Virus record (IMG/VR): IMGVR_UViG_3300048015_000215 | Location: 1-38,444 of that record | DNA length: 38,444 nt | Origin: a virus | Strand: one strand, 5' to 3' | Part shown: positions 31,711 through 38,163 of the stretch, in pieces | Layout: each line of letters starts with the position of its first letter | How positions within the stretch are numbered: the stretch's first letter is position 1 | Translations under genes and position numbers: made by a program | The notes under the pieces: model-generated | Database searches by the model: none | What the model saw: only the letters and a program-made list of their open reading frames with translations | What the model was told of the DNA's origin: nothing

Positions 31711-33788
31711 TAATAAGCCATCCCATAGCCTAAAATGTACCGCGCAGATTTTTTATTCTTTGTCGTACGAACAATCTCAATACCATAATCTTTCAAACAA
31801 TCCGAAAAAAATTGAGGGCTTTTAAACCTCAAGCTTGCATCATATTCTCGAACTTCATTACAAAACCGGGTAAATTCAATGTGGCCGTCAGCTACTTCCA
31901 CTAATTTATCCTGAAAAAAGTTATGGATTGGATTTTCATTCTTTTGTATCTCTTCTAAATAATCAAACCCATCGTAACTAAAATTTCCGTTGTTTTCATA
32001 AAGTTTTTTGGCCCCTTTCATTGCCCAACTCAAAATTCCAGGCATTTCTAATTTTAGCTTATTTTCAATGTCTCTGTCAGTAGTTTCGATGACTTTGTTA
32101 AATTTTAGTAACAACAATCTTTTTTTTACAGGCTCTTCAATATTTTTTAGCGGGTGGTTCGATGCAAAAATATGTTTGCAAATAGGCCTATACATATAGT
32201 CTTGCTTATAAAGTTGTCGCACTGAAATACTAACATTTACATTAACTAATTGTTTAAAGCCCTCGTCCGTAAAAGACGTTTCTGGATTGACCTCGTCCAC
32301 AATATTAATTAATTTGCCAACAAGCGCGTGTCTTTTTTCTGGGCTTGCTAAAGCCTTTAACGAAACAGAGGCACGATTATCCAGCCCTATTAATGCTTCA
32401 ATAACGTTCAATATCGTCGACTTGCCGTTATGTCCAGCCCCCAGCATCCACAAAGCTTTTTTATAATTACTGTGAGGCATTAAGCAATACCCGACAAATT
32501 CCTGAAGCAGATCAATTTTTCGTGGATCATCCCCCAAAACCCGATCTAATACCTCTGCCCACAACGATGAATAAGCCTCCTCCAGATAGTCATAATTAAT
32601 AATCGTTTCTAAAAAAAGACCCTCATTATAAAGCCCCAGCTCCCCGGTTTGCAAATTATATATTCCATTATTTACCGGGACCTGACAAGCCGCCAAGTTT
32701 CTCCAAGGAATCGACCGACAACGGCCCACTTTTATAAGCTGCAAAATAGAATTTGTACGCGACATATTTTTTGCATTTTCTTTTGATTCATACTCTAAAA
32801 TCCACTGCTTTAGCTGTAAATCTTTTATTTCTTCATAATATTTACCATTAAAGGCATACGTATTTTCACTCTCAATATCCGTTATTAAGTCCCGCTCTTT
32901 AATCACATTATCTGCGACGTCTACTGGATCAATGTCCTTGTTTTCCGAAAAATGCATAATCTCATAACCCCTAAATGATACCGCATCATCAATAGCTTTT
33001 TTAACCGCCTCCGAGCCAGAGGCCACGTACAGGTCATTAAAATCCCCCTTAACCGGAGGAACAGCAAATGACGCCTTCCAGGCTTGAGCCACCTTTTTTG
33101 CTACTCCCATTCCCGCGCTGTCGTTGTCCGCGGCAATAATAAACTTCGAATTAAAAACCTGCCGAAAACTCCCCACAATTTTCTCAATATTCGATATCCC
33201 AAAACAACAAATGGTATTATATCCAGTAGCTTCATAAAGGCTCGCTCCGGTTGCGAACCCCTCACAAAACACATAAATATCTGCCTTCGAGTGAAACTGG
33301 TAAAAACCAGAGCTCGTAAGGCCCGCTAAACAATACTTTTTCCCGGTTGCACTGATTTTTTGGTACGAAATAATCTCATTGTTTAAGTTATAAATAGGGA
33401 TAAAAAGCATCCCGGCAGAATCTATTTTAATGCTTGAATCTTCTGGACACTTTATTTTTTTCAAGCTGATGTAAGGGTGGTCAAAGCACGTTTCATAGCC
33501 CTTAATTTTTTCGAGGTATTCTAAAGCTTCTTGTCTTTCTAACTCTTCAACTCTCTTTAATTTATTCTCTATCTCCGCTAATTCCTGCTTTGTCGGCTTT
33601 GTTCCATCATGTTTTATATGTTTTTTGCCTTGGGGGTCTGACCAACAACCATAAATTGCAGTCAGCCCATTTACCCGCTCGTGAACAACATACCAATATT
33701 TATCCTTTTCCCCGCAGCGGTGCAGCTCCCCGTCAACAATCGGATTCTCAATCCCGAACTCTATTAAACACTGAATCACTGACTTCAT
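31710..33788 (-). CDS. Primase-helicase (Toprim plus SF3/D5-like)
   Basis: A 692-residue protein. N-terminal Toprim-type primase part: CEGFATGASLYEATGY (about 175-190, catalytic E) and AADNDSAG (about 219-226, DxD). C-terminal D5_N/SF3 helicase: Walker A GAGHNGKST (450-458) and Walker B LINIVDE (about 493-499). This architecture unwinds the fork and primes it in many phages and P4-like plasmids. No N-terminal zinc site of the DnaG kind is visible. The ATG at 33788 is preferred over the TTG one codon earlier. It overlaps the PD-(D/E)XK gene upstream by 41 nt. Confidence 0.93.
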   Translation of the reverse strand: MKSVIQCLIEFGIENPIVDGELHRCGEKDKYWYVVHERVNGLTAIYGCWSDPQGKKHIKHDGTKPTKQELAEIENKLKRVEELERQEALEYLEKIKGYETCFDHPYISLKKIKCPEDSSIKIDSAGMLFIPIYNLNNEIISYQKISATGKKYCLAGLTSSGFYQFHSKADIYVFCEGFATGASLYEATGYNTICCFGISNIEKIVGSFRQVFNSKFIIAADNDSAGMGVAKKVAQAWKASFAVPPVKGDFNDLYVASGSEAVKKAIDDAVSFRGYEIMHFSENKDIDPVDVADNVIKERDLITDIESENTYAFNGKYYEEIKDLQLKQWILEYESKENAKNMSRTNSILQLIKVGRCRSIPWRNLAACQVPVNNGIYNLQTGELGLYNEGLFLETIINYDYLEEAYSSLWAEVLDRVLGDDPRKIDLLQEFVGYCLMPHSNYKKALWMLGAGHNGKSTILNVIEALIGLDNRASVSLKALASPEKRHALVGKLINIVDEVNPETSFTDEGFKQLVNVNVSISVRQLYKQDYMYRPICKHIFASNHPLKNIEEPVKKRLLLLKFNKVIETTDRDIENKLKLEMPGILSWAMKGAKKLYENNGNFSYDGFDYLEEIQKNENPIHNFFQDKLVEVADGHIEFTRFCNEVREYDASLRFKSPQFFSDCLKDYGIEIVRTTKNKKSARYILGYGMAY

Positions 33789-34104
33789 CAACTACAATCT
33801 CACTTAAGGCGGGTAACAACTCGACAGGGATACAAACATACCACTTTGAATAGTTCCTTTTAAAAAATACAAGCGGGATCAGTTTCTTTGCGTCCCTGCC
33901 CGCTTGTTCTAAGGCGTCCCATATGTTAAGTCTCTCCTTACATTTTACCTCGATGTGACACCCGGGAATACCCTGCAAGTCTGCATTTTCGATTCCGCCG
34001 GCTCCGACCTGTCTTTTTGTATTTATATTTTTAAATCCCAACGCTTTCAAAGCCGAGGCTAAGTTTAGCTCCGCCTTTCTTCCTTTAAGCACACTTTGTC
34101 TCAA
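33748..34104 (-). CDS. Small PD-(D/E)XK nuclease, resolvase-like
   Basis: A 118-residue protein with the Holliday-junction-resolvase/VRR-NUC type of nuclease core: E12 in RKAELNLASALKALGF (10-24), D42 in ENADLQGIPG, and EVK at 52-54 (IEVKCKE), then a Gln (about 67) in the second helix (EQAGRDAKK). It would resolve branched DNA before packaging or during recombination. The start is TTG at 34104 with GAGG about 10 nt upstream. The GTG five codons inside is an alternative start. Confidence 0.8.
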   Translation of the reverse strand: MRQSVLKGRKAELNLASALKALGFKNINTKRQVGAGGIENADLQGIPGCHIEVKCKERLNIWDALEQAGRDAKKLIPLVFFKRNYSKWYVCIPVELLPALSEIVVDEVSDSVFNRVRD

Positions 34105-34156
34105 TTATCTTAAACCTCTAAATTAATGGTTTTAGCCCCTAAGGTTACTTTAATCG

Positions 34157-34303
34157 TTAATATTCCTCCACTTCAAAATCTTTAAACGCTTCTTGAACAT
34201 TTTCTTTTCCCAAGCCCCTAAACATAATATTTAACTTAGAAGTCCAGGCTTTAGGAATAAACAGTAATTTTCTATCATAGTCCATAATGGCCGGCTTACA
34301 CAT
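34157..34303 (-). CDS. 48-residue protein of unknown function
   Basis: An ATG at 34303 overlapping the hydrolase stop (TAATG) follows AGGAGG by 6 nt. The 48-residue product (MCKPAIMDYDRKLLFIPKAW...FEVEEY) looks like a folded small protein: an N-terminal strand, a helix (NVQEAFKDFEVEEY), and a single Cys. The ribosome site and overlap are strong evidence of a real gene. The stop leaves 52 nt of non-coding sequence before the nuclease TTG. I do not recognise it. Confidence 0.7.
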   Translation of the reverse strand: MCKPAIMDYDRKLLFIPKAWTSKLNIMFRGLGKENVQEAFKDFEVEEY

Positions 34304-34923
34304 TAAATATCCTCCTCACCATATTTTTTACCTTCAATGATGTTTAAAAACACGTGACGACCAGCATGTAAATAGTTCAACTCATTGTGATCTGATACTA
34401 CTCTATAGTTTGTTACAGCTTTATTTTTTATCTGCCCCCCTATGGGATCCAGCACCCCATAAACATTATTAATTATAAACCTACGCCCCTTTCCAGCATA
34501 AAAATTACTTTTTAAAAACTTTAACTGTATTTTTGAGTGCAGCGGGCTACCAAAATAAATAATGTTTTTGGGCATTTTTTTACCTAATCCTGTCTCATAC
34601 CACTCAATAAATTCCAAAGCATCATTAAGCAGCACGGAACCGAGGGAGTGGGCTAAAAAAATGTCGTCCGCACCAAAGTCGTTTTTGCCTAAAAAACTAT
34701 AAAAGCCCTCAAGCACGCCGGCCTTATGGAACCTGTATGTGGGAACATCAGCCAATTCGTAAACCAACCTATTAACTTTTTCCCACTTAGACTCATACTG
34801 CGCCAACTCTGGCTTCCAATAAAATTCAAGCCATTCAGCGCCACCATAATTTAACGCTCGCTTCCATGCTTCCGAGTACCCAGGCTGTTTATTCGTCATA
34901 CCGTGAATTGTAATAAGTTTCAT
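34303..34923 (-). CDS. Alpha/beta hydrolase
   Basis: A 206-residue protein with an N-terminal strand and oxyanion-type HG (MKLITIHGM), and a nucleophile elbow LAHSLGSVLL with S93, of the lipase/esterase type A/GHSxG. Candidates for the acid and base lie in the C-terminal third (DPIGGQ, then SDHNELNYLHAGRH). No signal peptide or membrane segment. The start is ATG 34923 with AGGAG 8 nt upstream; a longer GTG start at 34974 would lie inside a terminator and is rejected. Such an enzyme in the recombination genes of a phage is unusual; its substrate is unknown. It follows a terminator, so is expressed by readthrough. Confidence 0.7.
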   Translation of the reverse strand: MKLITIHGMTNKQPGYSEAWKRALNYGGAEWLEFYWKPELAQYESKWEKVNRLVYELADVPTYRFHKAGVLEGFYSFLGKNDFGADDIFLAHSLGSVLLNDALEFIEWYETGLGKKMPKNIIYFGSPLHSKIQLKFLKSNFYAGKGRRFIINNVYGVLDPIGGQIKNKAVTNYRVVSDHNELNYLHAGRHVFLNIIEGKKYGEEDI

Positions 34924-34951
34924 TATTCCCGCTCCTAAAGTTGGTAAATAT

Positions 34952-34972
34952 AAAAAGGGGGCCGTAGCCCCC
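34952..34972 (-). terminator. Intrinsic terminator (attenuator) inside the leftward operon
   Basis: On the minus strand GGGGGC-TACG-GCCCCC forms a perfect 6-bp stem with a C(UACG)G tetraloop, then TTTTT. It lies between the ssDNA-binding gene and the hydrolase. No new promoter is visible behind it, so it probably dampens transcription of the downstream replication genes rather than ending it. Confidence 0.8.
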
Positions 34973-34988
34973 ACTGCAAGAGGAGAGT

Positions 34989-35459
34989 CTAATCAATCAA
35001 CCCCACCACATTATAATTAGTGTATTCATTGCCATCCTTTCCCGGTTTCGTGGTTGCCTTAATTTTAACCACTGTCCCGGTTAGCTGTTTTTGAAATTGT
35101 CTTACAATTTCTGACAGACTTTCTTCCGCTGCTTCAGCGCCTAACAACTTAACCACATCTGTTTTAAACTGGCTAAACCCAATTTTATTTTTTTCAAGCT
35201 GCCCAGTTTCCCGGTTCTGGCGTTGAAACACATACGATTTATAGACTGGCTTACCAACAAAGCTGTCCCCAGACACCTGATGGGATTCTTTTACGACCAT
35301 TTTAGCTTGTAATTGAACCCCCTTTTCATTCTCTATGAGCTGAATTTCTTGTAATTCAACCTCATACTCACCGTTAGGAAGGGGGCTAAAGCTATATGCT
35401 TCTGCTTCCTTATAGTCCTTGTCAAGGGCGTCGAGCGCTGATTCTGGTTTGCGTGGCAT
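34989..35459 (-). CDS. DUF669-type protein, probable ssDNA-binding
   Basis: A 156-residue protein of the DUF669 pattern: a beta-rich core starting PNGEYEVELQEIQLIENEKGVQLQAKM (about 28-54, in part), KPVYKSYVFQ (69-78), a helical segment FKTDVVKLLGAEAAEESL (about 97-115), and a final beta region GTVVKIKATTKPGKDGNEYTNYNVV (about 127-151). In other phages this family sits beside Sak4-like recombinases and is inferred to bind single-stranded DNA. The same order is seen here. It is followed by a terminator. Confidence 0.75.
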   Translation of the reverse strand: MPRKPESALDALDKDYKEAEAYSFSPLPNGEYEVELQEIQLIENEKGVQLQAKMVVKESHQVSGDSFVGKPVYKSYVFQRQNRETGQLEKNKIGFSQFKTDVVKLLGAEAAEESLSEIVRQFQKQLTGTVVKIKATTKPGKDGNEYTNYNVVGLID

Positions 35460-35462
35460 AAT

Positions 35463-36212
35463 TTACTGTCCTTTCTTATTACTTTTAAAATATGACCTTA
35501 ACTCTTTAAATCCAATATCGGCGCCCTTATCATCAGTCAAATAAAAATCCTCTGGCACCTCAATAATATTTTCTCTATTTCGTCTTTTCGCTTCGATATA
35601 TTTGCTACCTCCAAACGTAATTAATCTTTTCTTTTCTTTTGAATCGTCATAGTCAATATACCCAATAAAATCCAGCATGCCTATAATAACAGTCCTTAGT
35701 TGCTTTTGCACACTTGGCATTATCTTGTTATACGTTTCGCCAAAAGTTACAATTTCCGTAAATACAGAATGGCTTATAATTACTACACAAAAACCAGCCT
35801 CTCTTAACTGCATAATACTTTTAATGATGCTGGCTGCAACCATGTCTTGGCCTTTGCCGTAGCCAACATCATTAATGTGTTGAAGGGCCTTCCCGGTTGA
35901 GGTGCTTACTTTAGTGATGACTTCTTCGCAACCAATTTTGTACAGCATATCCACTGTATCAATAATTATTGTTTTAAATTCGTGTTTTTCCTTTGTTAAT
36001 GCAGTAATTATTTTTTCAAATTCTTTCCAAGTACTAACTTCTTTCCGGTATCCTTCAATGTGACTCGATTTATCGCCAAACAATAAGAGCAACGGAGAAT
36101 CAAAATTCATCGCAAGAGTTGTTTTTCCAACTCCTGGCGGCCCATAGAGCATCCAGAAATAATCGTGTATATTCACTGAGGGCAATTCTTTTTTTGTCGG
36201 TAAAACTGACAT
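35463..36212 (-). CDS. Sak4-like RecA-family ATPase
   Basis: A 249-residue P-loop protein: Walker A GPPGVGKTT (24-32), a Walker B-like TIIIDTVD (about 90-97), and VVIISHS (about 160). This is the AAA_24/Sak4 type of small RecA-like recombinase, which handles single-strand annealing or strand exchange with a partner ssDNA-binding protein. The partner is the DUF669 gene 3 nt downstream, and the nuclease that makes single strands is 13 nt upstream. AGGAG precedes the ATG. Cys residues are few and there is no zinc motif. Confidence 0.85.
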   Translation of the reverse strand: MSVLPTKKELPSVNIHDYFWMLYGPPGVGKTTLAMNFDSPLLLLFGDKSSHIEGYRKEVSTWKEFEKIITALTKEKHEFKTIIIDTVDMLYKIGCEEVITKVSTSTGKALQHINDVGYGKGQDMVAASIIKSIMQLREAGFCVVIISHSVFTEIVTFGETYNKIMPSVQKQLRTVIIGMLDFIGYIDYDDSKEKKRLITFGGSKYIEAKRRNRENIIEVPEDFYLTDDKGADIGFKELRSYFKSNKKGQ

Positions 36213-36225
36213 AAAATATTAACTC

Positions 36226-37116
36226 CTAGGCACTTTCTTCTAACTCTTTAAATGGATTTTCTTGTTTATATTCATATTTATATGTATACGGATCTACGCA
36301 CAATTTCAAATAAGGACAGCAGCCAAAACTCGTACAGGCCCCAGTATTTTTAAGAAATTTTACTTCTTGTGTAAGAGATAATTTTTTCTCAATCTCACTA
36401 AACGCAGCCTTAATAAATTCCCATTGACGAGCTTTTTGTTTTTCGCTTATTGAAATATAATTTGAAACAAAATTATCTGAAGTTACTTTTGTTGCTAATT
36501 CCTCCATTGAATATGCTTTTCCATCGGACAGTTGAGGCTTCTTTAAATAGGTATAAAGCATCCCCTCAACCTGTATTTTTTCTTGCGCCTCAACCACAAT
36601 AATATAATTTAAAATTTGATTTTCTATTTGTTTATGATAAAAATATTCGGAAGTCACCCTAGAGACTGTTTTATATTCCCTAACCCACCACTTTCCAGCC
36701 TTGTCTTGCACCAAACAATCGATCTTTCCTTTAAAAGTATCTGAATTAGCCATCCCCAAAGGCGTCATATCTAATTGAATTTCTGGGCGAATAACCTTAA
36801 AATTTTTAGCGTCATAATGATTCTGGTAATATCCCCGCAATAAAACATTACAAAGTTTCCGAGAGGTTTCTAAATTAGTAAATTGGTTCTGAACAAAAAA
36901 CGAGGTGTCTACACCATCAAAAATTTTGTCTGCTTCTTCAATCGCTAAGTCTATTGATTGTTCTTTGTATAGAATTTCAAGGCCTTTATGAACCGCGGAA
37001 CCCAGTGTTAAAGCCTTATCCTCTCTGGCAATCGGAACAAGCTCATTAACATACCTATGTTCATATTTCTTTTGACAAGTTAAATACGTGTTTATTGCGC
37101 TAGAAGTTAAAATCAA
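36226..37116 (-). CDS. Cas4/RecB-like exonuclease with Fe-S cysteine set
   Basis: A 296-residue PD-(D/E)XK nuclease: H43 (GSAVHKG), D133 (GKIDCL), and E147-x-K149 (REYKT). Cysteines at C14 (TYLTCQKK) and at C261, C266/C267 and C273 (CTSFGCCPYLKLC) form the one-plus-three pattern of Cas4/AddB-type 4Fe-4S nucleases. It would resect DNA ends to supply single strands for recombination. The start is TTG at 37116, with AAGGAG 8 nt before it, overlapping the stop of the small gene upstream (TTGA). It heads the recombination set with the Sak4-like and DUF669 genes. Confidence 0.88.
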   Translation of the reverse strand: MILTSSAINTYLTCQKKYEHRYVNELVPIAREDKALTLGSAVHKGLEILYKEQSIDLAIEEADKIFDGVDTSFFVQNQFTNLETSRKLCNVLLRGYYQNHYDAKNFKVIRPEIQLDMTPLGMANSDTFKGKIDCLVQDKAGKWWVREYKTVSRVTSEYFYHKQIENQILNYIIVVEAQEKIQVEGMLYTYLKKPQLSDGKAYSMEELATKVTSDNFVSNYISISEKQKARQWEFIKAAFSEIEKKLSLTQEVKFLKNTGACTSFGCCPYLKLCVDPYTYKYEYKQENPFKELEESA

Positions 37117-37274
37117 TTTTCTTTCTCCTTAAAGTACGAAAGCTTCCAATTATTACAATACTCTTTTAATTCTATTCGAAAATCCTCTATATCAATCAAC
37201 TCTAAAAACCATACCGGTAAAACAATACACACTTTTCTGATTGTCTCTAATTTCCACTTTCTCTGTGGGGCCAT
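37113..37274 (-). CDS. Small basic protein, first gene of the leftward block
   Basis: A 53-residue protein begins with ATG at 37274, with GAGGGA 5 nt upstream, and ends overlapping the TTG start of the exonuclease. It is basic and Trp-rich: MAPQRKWKLETIRKVCIVLP then VWFLELIDIEDFRIELKEY. It resembles the small proteins some phages use early to handle host factors, but I do not recognise the family. A 13-bp inverted repeat overlapping the likely promoter lies 36 bp upstream, suggesting control. Confidence 0.75.
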   Translation of the reverse strand: MAPQRKWKLETIRKVCIVLPVWFLELIDIEDFRIELKEYCNNWKLSYFKEKEN

Positions 37275-37490
37275 CGTTATCCCTCGGTTGCTTATGTTTC
37301 CATACTAACCGATATTCTATCGAATTGGAAGCTAAAAACGAGAAATGTTAAAAAGTTGTTACAAAAATTTTTCCGGAACCGGGAAGAGTGGTTGGGGCTT
37401 TTACCTCCTTCTTAGCCTTTCCCAAGCCTTTTTCGCCCTCTTTTTCAGATCGAACTCACCGACATCGACCCCCACCACATAGCCCCCAGT
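37275..37490. other. Non-coding leader region of the leftward block
   Basis: Besides the inverted repeat at 37310-37322 there is only a CCCGGTT motif, here reversed (AACCGGG, 37377-37383), and AT-rich sequence. No convincing gene of either strand is present; small open frames reading through this part are built from repeats and lack ribosome sites. Confidence 0.5.
37310..37322. promoter_or_regulatory. Inverted repeat overlapping the early promoter, operator candidate
   Basis: CGATA-TTC-TATCG (37310-37322) is a perfect 5-bp inverted repeat with a 3-nt centre. On the minus strand its middle contains TAGAAT, a possible -10, 36 bp before the first leftward gene. A protein bound here could block transcription of the leftward block. 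No repressor gene is seen in the window, so a host or phage small protein is a guess. Confidence 0.35.
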
Positions 37491-37568
37491 TCGACATTTT
37501 CGACATTTTAATGTCGATCTTAATGTCGAAAAAAGCCCGTCAAACCGGGAAAATGTCAAAAATGTCGA
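37491..37568. repeat. Iteron cluster 1: TCGACATT direct and inverted copies
   Basis: The 8-mer TCGACATT occurs at 37491 and 37500 (period 9) and, inverted as AATGTCGA, at 37510, 37522 and 37561, with a degenerate AATGTCAA at 37552. The pair 37500/37510 forms an 18-nt hairpin-like palindrome. This kind of dense short repeat is typical of replication origins or multi-site operators. An AT-rich run (about 37588-37617, with TATATATATA) follows directly, a possible unwinding element. Confidence 0.85.
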
Positions 37569-37637
37569 TTTTAAACAGTAACTTCTCCTTATATATATAT
37601 TACTATTATTTTTATCCTGTTTTTTACAGCACAAAGG

Positions 37638-37670
37638 CCCCATTTTCAAACCTTTTTTAAAAAAATGGGG
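37638..37670. repeat. Inverted repeat CCCCATTTT / AAAATGGGG
   Basis: CCCCATTTT (37638-37646) and AAAATGGGG (37662-37670) form a 9-bp stem with a 15-nt loop, on the edge of the AT-rich run. There is no U-tract directly after the stem on either strand, so this may be an origin-associated hairpin instead of a terminator. Confidence 0.6.
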
Positions 37671-37836
37671 TTAATATATGAATCGGGGTGCTCTGTCGCT
37701 AGGGCTAGCCTCTCACCTATCAAACACTTTGCAACTGATGCAGTCTCTAGCTCACCAGCCGCTTAAGGTCGAACTCAATGGAGAACTACCCAAGTATTTG
37801 AATCGGTTACCCACCGTCACCCACTCATCCACAACA

Positions 37837-37864
37837 GACTCATAGGCGCCTAGTCAGTTTTTTT
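37837..37864 (+). terminator. Possible terminator in the non-coding region
   Basis: GACT (37837-37840) and AGTC (37852-37855) pair around AG-GCGC-CT, with a CAT bulge on the left arm, followed by TTTTTTT (37858-37864). The stem is weak. If real it ends an unknown + strand transcript, since no gene is seen upstream within about 200 bp. Confidence 0.35.
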
Positions 37865-37889
37865 CCAGACCGAGTTATCCTTAATCCCT

Positions 37890-37898
37890 ATTATACCA
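37890..37898 (-). promoter_or_regulatory. Extended -10 promoter, leftward
   Basis: On the minus strand TGGTATAAT is a perfect extended -10 (TGnTATAAT). No -35 is needed for that type, and none is seen. It would start a leftward transcript near 37883 crossing iteron cluster 1 and entering the early genes, with a leader of about 600 nt, or it could serve as origin primer. Confidence 0.5.
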
Positions 37899-37978
37899 TA
37901 ACTCACCCACCCACGCCCATTAAGATTTGTAACGGACCCACATCAAAATTTTCCTCACGCGCGAAGGGAGGAGAAAAA

Positions 37979-38066
37979 TCGACATTTTCGACATTTCCGC
38001 GCCACTACAACCTTTTTTCGACATTTGTTAAGAAATATTCGACATTTTTTCGACATTTTCGACATT
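37979..38066 (+). repeat. Iteron cluster 2: six direct TCGACATT copies
   Basis: Exact copies of TCGACATT start at 37979, 37988, 38018, 38039, 38050 and 38059, all in + orientation. Two pairs have a 9-bp period (TTCGACATTTTCGACATTT). Together with cluster 1 this gives eleven copies in under 600 bp, while I see none exact elsewhere in the window. The direct array is what plasmid and phage initiator proteins bind. Confidence 0.85.
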
Positions 38067-38163
38067 TCTTCCGTACCCCTTGACAAATCAAAAAATACCT
38101 CTCCTGCATTACGGACCCACAGCCCGCCCCTCTTCCCGGTTCCCCGTCTCCGCCTAGCGCCCC
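38067..38163. other. C-rich non-coding sequence before the end repeats
   Basis: No gene. It contains a CCCGGTT motif at 38135-38141 and increasing C content on the + strand with few G. No open frame has a ribosome site. Confidence 0.5.

Larger units (their letters stand above)
37671..37978. other. Non-coding region between the two iteron clusters
   Basis: No gene is visible. It contains an inverted repeat GCTAG-GG-CTAGC at 37698-37709, a DnaA-box-like TCATCCACA at 37825-37833 (one mismatch to TTATCCACA), another partial TTATCCTTA at 37875-37883, a possible + strand terminator at 37837-37864, and a minus strand promoter at 37890-37898. A small RNA between 37690 and 37864 is possible. The make-up suits a replication origin or control region. 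Confidence 0.45.

Noticed and set aside
34924-34974. GTG start 17 codons upstream for the alpha/beta hydrolase
   Set aside because: The extra codons are the arm and U-tract of a perfect terminator, and ATG 34923 has AGGAG at 8 nt.
37388-37660. Open frames on both strands in the right non-coding region, and the one at 37955-38324
   Set aside because: They are built from the iterons and C-rich repeats (for example MSKMSKKCRKCR patterns), have no ribosome sites and mirror each other on both strands.
37690-37800. tRNA-like stretch with GGTCGAACTC resembling a T-loop
   Set aside because: No cloverleaf can be drawn: no matching acceptor stem, D-arm or anticodon stem, and the supposed T-arm lacks the usual TTCRA.
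37491-38066. CRISPR array
   Set aside because: The repeat unit is only 8-9 bp, spacing is 9-30 bp and partly inverted; no cas genes other than a Cas4-like phage exonuclease that belongs to the recombination set.
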